DNA of 64,000 nucleotides from Flectobacillus major DSM 103. GTDB taxonomy: Bacteria > Bacteroidota > Bacteroidia > Cytophagales > Spirosomataceae. The position numbers were made by a program, and so were the translations under genes. This document shows, in pieces, positions 9,409 through 18,065 of the stretch (position 1 is its first letter; each line of letters begins with the position of its first letter). The stretch lies in assembly GCF_000427405.1 (NCBI RefSeq), contig NZ_KE386491.1:4411812-4475811 (forward strand), in the 5' to 3' direction. The notes below the pieces were generated by a model. The model was given only the letters and a program-made list of their open reading frames with translations, was not told the origin of the DNA and made no database searches.

Positions 9409-10119
9409 ATGCAAAATAATCAATATTCACCTTATTACTCGCAAGAAGCCATTCAGGCAGAACAGGCGAGATATATGACCAAAGTATTTGGCTGGATGTC
9501 GGCGGCCTTGATTGTAACAGGTATTGTAGCATTTTTGGTAGCAATAACGCCTGTTTTGGCCGAAACAATTCTTGGTAACCGTATTCTTTTTTATGTAATG
9601 CTAGGGGCTGAGTTTGGGGTAGTGTGGTGGTTGTCATCGCGTGTGGCAACAATGTCGGCAACAGCAGCTACGGTATGGTTCTTTTTGTACTCGATATTGA
9701 ATGGTATTACGCTATCGGTTATCTTTTTTATTTTTACGGCCGATTCTATTTTTTATGTATTCATGATTGCGGCATCTATGTTTATGGCAATGGCCGCTTA
9801 TGGATATTATACCAAAAAAGATTTGACCTCTTGGGGAAGCTTGCTAATGATGGGCGTAATTGGCCTTATTGTAGCAGGTATCGTAAATATATTCATGAAA
9901 AGCGATATGTTTGGCATGGTAATCAGCTCGATTGGTGTTTTGATTTTTGTAGGCCTAACGGCTTATGATACCCAAAAAATCAAAGAAATGAATATCATTG
10001 GCAACGAAGGTACCGACGACGACCACAAAGAAGCCATTATGGGGGCACTTACCTTGTACCTAGATTTTATTAACTTATTTCTTTATTTGCTTCGTTTGTT
10101 GGGAAACAGAAGAAACTAA
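9409..10119 (+). CDS. Bax inhibitor-1/YccA-family membrane protein
   Basis: An integral membrane protein of about 236 residues with seven predicted hydrophobic segments. The C-terminal region (GLTAYDTQKIKEM, then GALTLYLDFINLFLYLLRLLG) carries the conserved Asp residues of the BI-1/TMBIM family, proposed to form a pH-sensitive calcium leak. A longer reading frame opens with TTG at 9379, but the ATG at 9409 (MQNNQYSPYYSQ) gives the usual short polar N-terminus and is preferred. A strong terminator follows. Confidence 0.93.
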   Translation: MQNNQYSPYYSQEAIQAEQARYMTKVFGWMSAALIVTGIVAFLVAITPVLAETILGNRILFYVMLGAEFGVVWWLSSRVATMSATAATVWFFLYSILNGITLSVIFFIFTADSIFYVFMIAASMFMAMAAYGYYTKKDLTSWGSLLMMGVIGLIVAGIVNIFMKSDMFGMVISSIGVLIFVGLTAYDTQKIKEMNIIGNEGTDDDHKEAIMGALTLYLDFINLFLYLLRLLGNRRN

Positions 10120-10137
10120 TTGAAATAGGGCTTTCTC

Positions 10138-10176
10138 AAAACTCCTCATCCTTCAGGACTGAGGAGTTTTTATTTT
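10138..10176 (+). terminator. Intrinsic terminator after the BI-1 family gene
   Basis: An 11-bp perfect stem (10138-10148 with 10160-10170), an 11-nt loop and a T-rich tail. Confidence 0.85.
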
Positions 10177-10189
10177 TACTCTCCTCGCT

Positions 10190-11548
10190 ATGAAAATCAT
10201 AAAAAAAATCGCTTTAGGTTTATCAGTATTCCTTGTCTTGGTTTTGTGCCTAACTTTTACATGGGTTGATAGAACCGATTATCGAACAACAAGTTATTAC
10301 CAAAAAATGACCGAATGGTTACTCAAAAACCGATCGGTATTTCAGCCCCAAATTGATACTACCAACTTAAAAGTAGGTTGGGCAAAAGTAAACCTCACAC
10401 CCGATAGCCCTTTGGCAACGGCAGGGTATGGCAATAGAAAAGGAATGCCCTACAAAAGTATTCATGATTCTATATACGTACGAGCTTTGATTTTTGAGAA
10501 AGGAGCAAAGTATGCTGTCTTGTCGTGCGATATGCTGATTATTCCGCCCGAAGTAACGTTGGCCTTAAAAGCCAAACTTAGCCAAATAGGGTATAGCTGG
10601 AATACTGTATTTGTGGGGGCTACCCATACCCATAATAGTATTGGAGGTTGGGGTAAAAATGCCATTGGAGAACTATTTGCAGGCAAATATCACCCCGATG
10701 TAGTAGAGCAAATAGCCAGCAAAATGATAAAAGCCATACAACTGGCCGAACAAAATACAGAATCAGCCGAAGTAGGTTTTGGTATCACCGATGCAAAAGC
10801 CTTTATATTTAATCGTTTGGTACATGGAAAAGGTACAGTCGACCCCAACATAAGAATACTCAAAATACGCAAACAGTCGGGGAAAACAGCCTTGTTATGT
10901 ACTTATTCGGCACATGCTACTACACTAAATGCTGATAAACTTATATTGTCGCGAGACTACCCCGGTGTATTGGTAGACAAGCTAGAGCAAAATCAGGCCG
11001 ACTTTGCGGTATTTATGGCTGGCTCGGTAGGAAGTACAGGGCCAATTGGCGAAGAAATGCCAGATGATTTTAAACAATTGAATACCGTAGCGGAGGGTGT
11101 TTATCAAAAAATAGCGAGTATTCAGAAGAACATTTTTATAACGAAAATCGATAAAATCAATGGAATTACTTTGCCTCTGTATTTGCGAGAACCACAGGTT
11201 CGAGTTTCACAGAATTGGCGTTTTCGGCCTTGGGTTTTCCAAACCTTCTTTGGTGATTATCCAGCCGAAATAAAAGTTTTTCAGATAGGAAACACCGTTT
11301 TGTTAGGAACACCCTGTGATTATTCAGGCGAATTGATGCCCGAAGTTTTGGCAGAAGCCCGACATCATCAATTGAATTTGATAGTAACGAGTTTTAATGG
11401 GAGTTATGTTGGGTATATCACCCACGACAGGCATTACGACCTAAATAGCTATGAAACCCGAGTCATGAATTGGTATGGCCCACAGAATGGTGTTTACTTT
11501 CAAGAAATAATCAAACAAACATTGAAACGCCCAGAGGTAAAACAATAA
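10190..11548 (+). CDS. Neutral/alkaline ceramidase-like hydrolase
   Basis: A 452-residue protein with an N-terminal hydrophobic anchor (residues 8-26). The body resembles the N-terminal domain of neutral ceramidases: VGWAKVNLTPDSPLATAGYG, RALIFEKGAKYAVLSCDML, and the His pair in GATHTHNSIGG that belongs to the zinc site of the family. SAHATTL and SRDYPGVL further along fit too. The protein is much shorter than full ceramidases and lacks their C-terminal domain, so the substrate may be another amide or lipid. Bacteroidota make sphingolipids, which makes a lipid role plausible but unproven. The gene starts 20 nt after the preceding terminator stem. Confidence 0.8.
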   Translation: MKIIKKIALGLSVFLVLVLCLTFTWVDRTDYRTTSYYQKMTEWLLKNRSVFQPQIDTTNLKVGWAKVNLTPDSPLATAGYGNRKGMPYKSIHDSIYVRALIFEKGAKYAVLSCDMLIIPPEVTLALKAKLSQIGYSWNTVFVGATHTHNSIGGWGKNAIGELFAGKYHPDVVEQIASKMIKAIQLAEQNTESAEVGFGITDAKAFIFNRLVHGKGTVDPNIRILKIRKQSGKTALLCTYSAHATTLNADKLILSRDYPGVLVDKLEQNQADFAVFMAGSVGSTGPIGEEMPDDFKQLNTVAEGVYQKIASIQKNIFITKIDKINGITLPLYLREPQVRVSQNWRFRPWVFQTFFGDYPAEIKVFQIGNTVLLGTPCDYSGELMPEVLAEARHHQLNLIVTSFNGSYVGYITHDRHYDLNSYETRVMNWYGPQNGVYFQEIIKQTLKRPEVKQ

Positions 11549-11842
11549 AGTTTAATAGGTTTTTCAAGTAAAAAAATCACTTCATGTAAATTTTATGAGT
11601 AAATTGCGTCTTGATTTCTGAAATAGCTTACAATAGCCCAGCGAATGCTCTGATTATGTTGACATTTGCGGGCAGTCATCTATTGGCTATCAATTATGAT
11701 TCACTGCTAAGAATGTGGTAAAGGTTGAATTTTTGAGATAAATTGGTATATTTATTCAATAGTTCAGTACTATAGCCCCAGCTTAGGTTTATCAGCTGTT
11801 GAAGCCTTGGTGAGCATAAGTCTAAAACTCAAAACAAACGAA
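11549..11842 (+). other. Spacer upstream of the nuo genes
   Basis: 294 bases without a convincing gene. It should hold the nuo promoter, but I see no clean TAnnTTTG element with a -33 partner and no strong hairpin. Confidence 0.5.
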
Positions 11843-12211
11843 ATGAACTATCAACCTTCCGACTACCTTCCAATTATTGTCCAATTAGGGGCAGCTATTG
11901 CATTTATAGTATTAACGATGGTCGCAACACACTGGTTAGGGCCAAAAAGACACAGTAAAGCCAAAGATGATGTATTTGAGTGTGGTATCGAATCTGTAGG
12001 TGATGCGCGTACTCCTATTTCGGTAAAGTATTTCCTTGTTGCGATTTTATTTGTGCTTTTCGACGTAGAAATTATCTTTATGTATCCTTGGGCTGTAAAT
12101 TTCAAAAACTTAGGCTGGGATGGTTTCGTAGAAATGATTGTATTTATGGGGCTGTTATTGACAGGCTTTATTTACGTATTGAAAAAAGGTATATTGAAGT
12201 GGGAGAAATAG
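11843..12211 (+). CDS. nuoA: NADH-quinone oxidoreductase subunit A
   Basis: A 122-residue membrane subunit of respiratory complex I with three hydrophobic segments. The loop between segments 1 and 2 has the family signature YECG-like FECGIESVGDAR followed by ISVKYFLVAILFVLFDVEIIFMYPWA. This loop lies at the junction of the quinone site. An in-frame TTG at 11807 would extend the protein by 12 residues, but the ATG at 11843 (MNYQPSDYLPI) fits the family. First gene of the nuo cluster. Confidence 0.95.
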   Translation: MNYQPSDYLPIIVQLGAAIAFIVLTMVATHWLGPKRHSKAKDDVFECGIESVGDARTPISVKYFLVAILFVLFDVEIIFMYPWAVNFKNLGWDGFVEMIVFMGLLLTGFIYVLKKGILKWEK

Positions 12212-12265
12212 TTAGCATAAAGCTCCAAAACCTTTGTGCTTAACAGCAAGTTATTGACAAACAAG

Positions 12266-12299
12266 GCTATTAGCTGAACGCTCCAAGCCAACAGCAACT
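12266..12299 (+). repeat. Shared spacer words between nuoA and nuoB
   Basis: GCTATTAGCTGAACGCT (12266-12282) recurs exactly, in inverted orientation, at 29803-29819. AAGCCAACAGCAACT (12285-12299) nearly matches AAGCCGACAGCAATT at 19148-19162 in the nuoG-nuoH spacer (13 of 15). The words may belong to a dispersed intergenic repeat family, but a chance match cannot be excluded. Confidence 0.35.
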
Positions 12300-12321
12300 T
12301 AATTCATAAAGGAATAATACA

Positions 12322-12870
12322 ATGAGTGATAGAACAGTAAAAATGGTAGATGCCCCAGAGGGACTAGAAGGACAAGGATTCTTCGCTGCCAAATTAGATG
12401 ACTTAGTAGGTTTAGCTCGTGCCAATTCGCTTTGGCCTTTGCCATTTGCTACGTCGTGTTGTGGTATCGAGTTTATGGCTACCATGGCATCGCATTATGA
12501 TATTTCACGTTTTGGTTCAGAGCGTATGTCATTTTCGGCTCGTCAGGCAGATATTTTAATGGTAATGGGTACTATTTCTAAAAAAATGGGGCCTGTTCTC
12601 AAGCAAGTATATCTTCAAATGGCAGAGCCAAGATGGGTACTTTCAGTAGGGGCTTGTGCTTCGTCGGGAGGTATTTTTGATACTTATTCTGTCCTTCAAG
12701 GTATCGATCGCATTATTCCAGTAGATGTGTACGTGCCAGGATGCCCCCCTCGTCCAGAACAAATTTTGGACGGTTTTATGCAAATTCAGGAATTGGCTAA
12801 ATCTGAGCAAAGAAGAAGAAGGGAGTCGCCTGAATATAAAGCTTTATTAGCATCATACGGAATCGAATAA
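12322..12870 (+). CDS. nuoB: NADH-quinone oxidoreductase subunit B
   Basis: A 182-residue peripheral subunit of complex I that binds cluster N2, the last iron-sulfur centre before quinone. The ligand motifs are seen: [11 protein letters not shown] (the tandem Cys pair), [10 protein letters not shown] and [11 protein letters not shown]. Length is normal. It follows nuoA after a 110-bp spacer. Confidence 0.97.
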   Translation: MSDRTVKMVDAPEGLEGQGFFAAKLDDLVGLARANSLWPLPFATSCCGIEFMATMASHYDISRFGSERMSFSARQADILMVMGTISKKMGPVLKQVYLQMAEPRWVLSVGACASSGGIFDTYSVLQGIDRIIPVDVYVPGCPPRPEQILDGFMQIQELAKSEQRRRRESPEYKALLASYGIE

Positions 12871-12924
12871 TTTGGAGTGTTTAAGAGCTTTTCTTTTAAT
12901 CATTCTATCATTCAGCATTGAAAA

Positions 12925-13425
12925 ATGACAAACGAACAAATCGCACAAGACTTAGTTGCTAAATTTGGAGAAGATAATATCTACGGTATTGTTGAAAATT
13001 ACGGTTTATTAAACGTAACTACTTCTGTAGATACGATTGTACCGCTTCTTCATTATTTGTATCAACACCCAACATTCAAGTTTCAATTTCTGACCGACTT
13101 GGCAGGAATTCACTTCCCTGATGCAGTAGGCCAAGAATTAGGCGTTATTTATCACTTGCATAGTCTTGAAAATAATGTACGTCTTATCATTAAGTTGTAT
13201 GTGCCTATCCAGTCTCCAGTTGTTCCAACTATTACAGGGCTGTATGCTTCGGCCAATTGGATGGAACGTGAAGCCTTTGATTTTTACGGTATTATCTTTG
13301 GAGGTCATCCTAATCTGATTCGTGTATTGAATGCAGAAGATATGGACTATCACCCATTGAGAAAAGAATTTCCTTTGGAAGATGCTACTCGTCAAGATAA
13401 AATTGATGCCCTTTTTGGAAGATAA
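12925..13425 (+). CDS. nuoC: NADH-quinone oxidoreductase subunit C
   Basis: A 166-residue peripheral-arm subunit of complex I (30-kDa subunit family). The signature region is WMEREAFDFYGIIFGGHPNL near residues 112-131, followed by HPLRKEFPLED. It is separate from nuoD, unlike the fused nuoCD of enterobacteria. The gene lies in order between nuoB and nuoD with 54- and 72-bp spacers. Confidence 0.96.
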   Translation: MTNEQIAQDLVAKFGEDNIYGIVENYGLLNVTTSVDTIVPLLHYLYQHPTFKFQFLTDLAGIHFPDAVGQELGVIYHLHSLENNVRLIIKLYVPIQSPVVPTITGLYASANWMEREAFDFYGIIFGGHPNLIRVLNAEDMDYHPLRKEFPLEDATRQDKIDALFGR

Positions 13426-13497
13426 ATCAATGACAGTATTCTTTTGTTAAGAACCTTTCGGTATTTTTATAAGAATGCTCATTCACTCAATTGAAAT

Positions 13498-14733
13498 ATG
13501 TCAGATGTTGCTTTAGTGTCGAATCCTAATGTGGGGATCGCCAAATCAGAAGAAAGTAAAAAATATGTCAATGAGTTGACAACCCTCAACCTTGGGCCAA
13601 CTCACCCTGCAACGCACGGTATTTTCCAGAATATCCTAACTATGGATGGGGAAACAATTATTGACTCCGAGCAAACGGTAGGTTATATCCACCGTGCTTT
13701 CGAGAAAATAGCCGAACGTCGCCCTTTATACCAAATCACAACGCTTACCGACCGCATGAACTACTGCTCGGCTCCTATCAATAATATGGGATGGCACATG
13801 ACAGTAGAGAAGCTTTTAGGTATCGATGTACCCAAAAGAGCTCAGTATATTCGTGTAATTATGATGGAGCTGGCTCGTATTGCCGACCATATTATTTGTA
13901 ACTCAATTCTTGCTGTAGATACTGGTGCTTTGACAGGCTTCTTGTATGTGATGCAATGGCGTGAGCATATCTACGAGATTTACGAAGAAATGTCTGGCGC
14001 TCGCCTTACTACCAATATGGGTCGTTTTGGCGGTATGGAACGTGATTTGTCTGCTGAAGCTATTCGCAAAATCAAAATATTATTGGCTGAATTTCCGAAG
14101 GCTCTTTTAGAGTTTGAAGGATTGGTAAAACGTAACAGAATCTTTATGGACAGAACTACCAATGTAGGTGGTATTTCGGCCGAAAGAGCTCTCAATTACG
14201 GATTTACAGGCCCTAATTTACGTGCCGCTGGGATTGACTACGATGTTCGTGCATTGAACCCTTACTCTTCTTACGAAGATTTTGAATTTGAAATTCCTGT
14301 TGGTACAAAAGGTGATACCTACGACCGCTTCTTGGTTCGTGAGGAAGAAATGTGGCAAAGTTTAAGAATTATCCAACAGGCTTTGGATAACCTACCCCAA
14401 GGGCCGTATCATGCCGATGCCCCACACTATTATTTACCTGCTAAGCAAGATGTTTACCATAATATGGAAGCATTAATTTACCATTTCAAAATTGTGATGG
14501 GTGAAATTGATGCACCAGTTGGTGAGGTATACCATTCGGTAGAAGGTGGCAATGGTGAATTGGGCTTTTATTTGGTTTCAGACGGGGGGCGTGCACCATA
14601 TCGTTTAAAAATGCGTCGTCCATGCTTTATCTATTACCAAGCATTTCCCGAAATGATTAAGGGAACTACTTTGTCGGATGCTATCGTAACGATGTCGTCG
14701 ATGAACGTAATTGCTGGGGAGTTAGATGCCTAG
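13498..14733 (+). CDS. nuoD: NADH-quinone oxidoreductase subunit D
   Basis: A 411-residue 49-kDa-type subunit of complex I, structurally related to the large subunit of NiFe hydrogenases and forming part of the quinone pocket. Motifs: LGPTHPATHGIF near residue 32 (the conserved quinone-site His), YIHRAFEKIAE, DRMNYCSAPINN, TTNVGGISAERALNYG and the C-terminal ASMSSMNVIAGELDA-like ending. Complete and normal in length. Confidence 0.97.
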   Translation: MSDVALVSNPNVGIAKSEESKKYVNELTTLNLGPTHPATHGIFQNILTMDGETIIDSEQTVGYIHRAFEKIAERRPLYQITTLTDRMNYCSAPINNMGWHMTVEKLLGIDVPKRAQYIRVIMMELARIADHIICNSILAVDTGALTGFLYVMQWREHIYEIYEEMSGARLTTNMGRFGGMERDLSAEAIRKIKILLAEFPKALLEFEGLVKRNRIFMDRTTNVGGISAERALNYGFTGPNLRAAGIDYDVRALNPYSSYEDFEFEIPVGTKGDTYDRFLVREEEMWQSLRIIQQALDNLPQGPYHADAPHYYLPAKQDVYHNMEALIYHFKIVMGEIDAPVGEVYHSVEGGNGELGFYLVSDGGRAPYRLKMRRPCFIYYQAFPEMIKGTTLSDAIVTMSSMNVIAGELDA

Positions 14734-14867
14734 GCAATGATTAGGGTGGTGTATTTCTTTATTCCTGAATATCAATACACTAAGCTAATGCTAAAACAAG
14801 ATATTTTGAAAATAGTTTAGAGAAGAGAGCAACGAAAAAATGGGACAGCCCTTATCGTAACTCCGAA

Positions 14868-15377
14868 ATGCTAAATCAAAAAATGACGAATACACAAACT
14901 ATTCAGTTTCCAGCCGATACATTAGAGTTGGTACATAAAATTATCAAACGTTATCCTGAAGGAAAACAAAAATCGGCTCTTTTGCCTATTTTGCACTTGG
15001 CCCAAGCCGAATGGCGTTGGTTGAGCTCGGAGGTAATGGATTATGTAGCGGGTTTATTGAGCATCAAACCTATCGAGGTTTATGAAGTAGCTACTTTCTA
15101 TACGATGTTCCATTTAGAGCCTGTGGGCGAGCATGTAATTGAATACTGTCGCACGGGGCCATGTTGTTTGATGGGAGGCGTAGAAGTGTACGACCACCTC
15201 AAGAAAAAACTAGGTATTGAAACAGGCGAAACTACACCCGATGGTAAGTTTACTATTAAGGAGGTAGAGTGCTTGGCCGCTTGCGGATGGGGGCCTGTTT
15301 TCCAAATTCGTGAAAAATATTATATGAATTTGACCAAAGAAAAGGTAGACGAAATTATTGACGACCTTTCAAAATAA
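14868..15377 (+). CDS. nuoE: NADH-quinone oxidoreductase subunit E
   Basis: A 169-residue subunit of the NADH-oxidising module with a thioredoxin-like fold and a [2Fe-2S] cluster. The ligands appear as CRTGPC (C-x4-C) near residue 98 and CLAAC (C-x3-C) near residue 138. The phrase VATFYTMFHLEPVG is family-typical. A second Met (14883, MTNTQT) could be the true start. The neighbouring downstream gene is not a complex I gene but a dioxygenase. Confidence 0.95.
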   Translation: MLNQKMTNTQTIQFPADTLELVHKIIKRYPEGKQKSALLPILHLAQAEWRWLSSEVMDYVAGLLSIKPIEVYEVATFYTMFHLEPVGEHVIEYCRTGPCCLMGGVEVYDHLKKKLGIETGETTPDGKFTIKEVECLAACGWGPVFQIREKYYMNLTKEKVDEIIDDLSK

Positions 15378-15421
15378 GTCTTGCTAAGAAATTCTCTAAA
15401 ACCATTTAATAATAACCTTTT

Positions 15422-16459
15422 ATGATAGCTTTTTTAAAGAATACATTCAGACGACCCTATTTTTTAGCCAAACACTATTTGTCTGGAACGAAGGAGTTAG
15501 ATTTTGATTATGATACCTTACCATTGGTAGACCAAAATATACCCTTGGAAGAAGTTTTAAAAAGCATTCAAGTAGATGAAAATTTACCTTTTGATTTAAA
15601 GGAGAAATTGGCATTTTGGAGGGAAAATGGCTATGTGGTTTTAGAAAATGTATTGCCTAAGCATTGGCTTGATAATTTGTGGGAAGAGGTAGAAGAAACT
15701 ATCGAAAACCACGAAAAGTACAACATGACAGCCTTGGTGTATCAGTTCAACAATACGAAAGATGCCCCATTAAAGAGTATTCCAAAAGAAAAATTACAAG
15801 GAATTGGTGCAAGAATCAACGACTACCATAATGCCTCTGTAGGAGCTAAAAAAGTGATGAGTCACCCCAATGTGGTTGCATTTTTAAAAGCCGCACTTGC
15901 TCCTGAAATTACGGCTTTCCAAAGCCTAATATTCAAATACAGTAGTCAACAAGGCACACACCAAGATTACCCTTGGGTAACTTCGGGTATTCCGAGCCAT
16001 TTGGCAGCAGCGTGGATTCCTCTCGAAGACGTTCATCCTGATTCGGGGCCATTGTTTTATTATCCGGGGTCGCACAAATTACCTAAGTTTAATTTTGGAC
16101 GTACTGGAATTCTTTACAAACACGGTATGTCATTGTTTAGTCCCGACCAATTTGGGGTATATTTAGATAAGATTTGTGCTAAATTTGGTATCCAAAAGAA
16201 AGTATTGTTGATTAAAAAAGGTGATGTATTGATTTGGCATGGAGGCTTAGCACATGGAGGTAGCAGAATCAATAATCCATTGTTAACCCGAAAATCTTTT
16301 GTTTGTCATTATTCAACCGTTGAGGCTCAGCCCAAACACAGATGGGAGCCCAACGCAAAGTCTCAAACAAGTTATTATAATGGAGTAGCCATTTATGCCA
16401 ATCCTTCCAACCTAGAGCAAGAAGATATTATTGCTAAAGGAAAAGATTGGACCGAATAA
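15422..16459 (+). CDS. Phytanoyl-CoA dioxygenase (PhyH)-family protein inside the nuo cluster
   Basis: A 345-residue protein resembling non-heme Fe(II)/2-oxoglutarate oxygenases of the PhyH family. The iron-binding facial triad is visible as HQD in GTHQDYPW near residue 181 and the distal His in WHGGLAHGGSR near residue 277, with a 2-oxoglutarate Arg candidate in NPLLTRKSFVCHY. LEDVHPDSGPLFYYPGSHKL is also typical. It sits 44 nt after nuoE and 49 nt before nuoF on the same strand, so it is very likely co-transcribed with complex I. The substrate is unknown; family members hydroxylate lipids, amino acids and small metabolites. Confidence 0.85.
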   Translation: MIAFLKNTFRRPYFLAKHYLSGTKELDFDYDTLPLVDQNIPLEEVLKSIQVDENLPFDLKEKLAFWRENGYVVLENVLPKHWLDNLWEEVEETIENHEKYNMTALVYQFNNTKDAPLKSIPKEKLQGIGARINDYHNASVGAKKVMSHPNVVAFLKAALAPEITAFQSLIFKYSSQQGTHQDYPWVTSGIPSHLAAAWIPLEDVHPDSGPLFYYPGSHKLPKFNFGRTGILYKHGMSLFSPDQFGVYLDKICAKFGIQKKVLLIKKGDVLIWHGGLAHGGSRINNPLLTRKSFVCHYSTVEAQPKHRWEPNAKSQTSYYNGVAIYANPSNLEQEDIIAKGKDWTE

Positions 16460-16508
16460 TCTCCCAGCAGAAAACAACATTTCATGATTTAATGAATTTC
16501 GTAATAAC

Positions 16509-17849
16509 ATGAAAATATTAACACAGTATATTGATGTACCGGGTATTGAAACCATCGATGTTTTTCGCAAACATGGTGGGTATTCGGCCGTAGAAAAGGC
16601 ATTGAAAACAATGGCTCCTGACGAAGTAACCGAAGAGGTGAAAAAGTCTGGGCTTCGTGGCCGTGGTGGTGCAGGTTTCCCTGTAGGGATGAAATGGTCG
16701 TTTTTGGCCAAACCCGAAGGTGTGCCTCGCTATTTGGTATGTAATGCCGACGAATCAGAACCGGGTACATTCAAAGACCACTATTTAATGATGAAATCGC
16801 CTCATACACTTATCGAGGGTATGATTGTTTCGTCGTATGCTTTAGGTGCTAATTCTTCTTATATTTATGTACGAGGAGAATTGATGTACGTAATTCACAT
16901 TCTTGAAAAAGCTATCCAAGAGGCTTATGATAAAGGGCTATTGGGTAAAAATATCTTGGGAAGCGGGTACGACCTCGACTTATATGTTCAGCCTGGCGGT
17001 GGAGCTTATATTTGTGGCGAAGAAACGGCCTTGCTCGAATCGTTGGAAGGTAAAAGAGGTAATCCTCGTAACAAACCGCCATTCCCTGCTGTAAAAGGTT
17101 TATATCAGTGCCCAACTGTAGTTAACAACGTGGAGTCGATTGCTGCTACTTCTTGGATTGTCAACAATGGTGGTGATGAATATGCCAAAATTGGTGTGGG
17201 AAGAAGTGCTGGTACAAAATTGATTTCAGTATCGGGACATGTGCGTAAGCCCGGAGTTTATGAAATCCCTTTAGGTATTACTGTCGAAGATTTTATCTAT
17301 GCCGATGAATGGTGTGGAGGTATCAGAGATGGCCACAAGCTCAAAGCTGTTGTAGCAGGTGGGTCGTCTGTACCTATTTTGCCAGCAGAGTTGATTTTGA
17401 GAACTACTAATGGCGAAAATCGCTTGATGACTTACGAATCTCTTGCCGATGGGGGTTTTGCTACAGGTACAATGCTAGGTTCGGGTGGATTTGTGGTGAT
17501 GGACGAAACTACTTGTATTGTTCACAATACCTTAACATTTGGCCGTTTTTATCACCATGAATCATGCGGGCAATGTTCGCCATGCCGTGAAGGAACAGGC
17601 TGGATGGATAAAATTCTTTACCGTATAGAACACGGCCAAGGGCGCATGGAAGATATTGATTTGCTAGTAGATGTAGCTAAGAAAATCGAAGGAAATACCA
17701 TTTGTCCATTGGGCGATGCTGCTGCGTGGCCAGTAGCTGCTGCCATTCGTCACTTCCGCGACGAGTTTGAGTGGCATGTGAAAAACCCAGAAAAAGCAAC
17801 ACAACCAGGTGCTGTATTTATGCGTGAAGGAGCAAGCTGGACGTTGTAA
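16509..17849 (+). CDS. nuoF: NADH-quinone oxidoreductase subunit F
   Basis: A 446-residue subunit that binds FMN, NADH and a [4Fe-4S] cluster. The FMN/NAD loop GLRGRGGAGFPVGMKW lies near residues 49-64, ICGEETALLESLEGKRG near residue 165, and the cluster ligands in ESCGQCSPCREGTGWM near residue 355 with the fourth Cys in NTICPLGD. All key residues are present. It follows the PhyH-type gene. Confidence 0.97.
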   Translation: MKILTQYIDVPGIETIDVFRKHGGYSAVEKALKTMAPDEVTEEVKKSGLRGRGGAGFPVGMKWSFLAKPEGVPRYLVCNADESEPGTFKDHYLMMKSPHTLIEGMIVSSYALGANSSYIYVRGELMYVIHILEKAIQEAYDKGLLGKNILGSGYDLDLYVQPGGGAYICGEETALLESLEGKRGNPRNKPPFPAVKGLYQCPTVVNNVESIAATSWIVNNGGDEYAKIGVGRSAGTKLISVSGHVRKPGVYEIPLGITVEDFIYADEWCGGIRDGHKLKAVVAGGSSVPILPAELILRTTNGENRLMTYESLADGGFATGTMLGSGGFVVMDETTCIVHNTLTFGRFYHHESCGQCSPCREGTGWMDKILYRIEHGQGRMEDIDLLVDVAKKIEGNTICPLGDAAAWPVAAAIRHFRDEFEWHVKNPEKATQPGAVFMREGASWTL

Positions 17850-18065
17850 TTGATTTGAAAATTTGAAAGTATGCTAATTTGAAAATGCAAATGAAGAAAT
17901 AGCAGCCTTAAACAAGTTTATTCTATTTCATTGATGCGTTGGAAAACGCATAATTATCGAATATCAAATTTTGCAAAAATATTTAATCTATAAAATTTGA
18001 TAATTTTAAGGTTTAAAAAATACTTTTTAACTTTTGAAATTATCAAATTCTCAAATTAGAGAAAG
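17850..18065 (+). repeat. AT-rich nuoF-nuoG spacer with imperfect terminal inverted repeats
   Basis: The left end reads TGATTTGAAAATTTGAAAG and the reverse complement of the right end reads TAATTTGAGAATTTGATAA, agreeing at most positions. ATTTGAAAA words recur in between. This looks like a small palindromic intergenic element or a remnant of one, carrying no gene. Confidence 0.45.
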
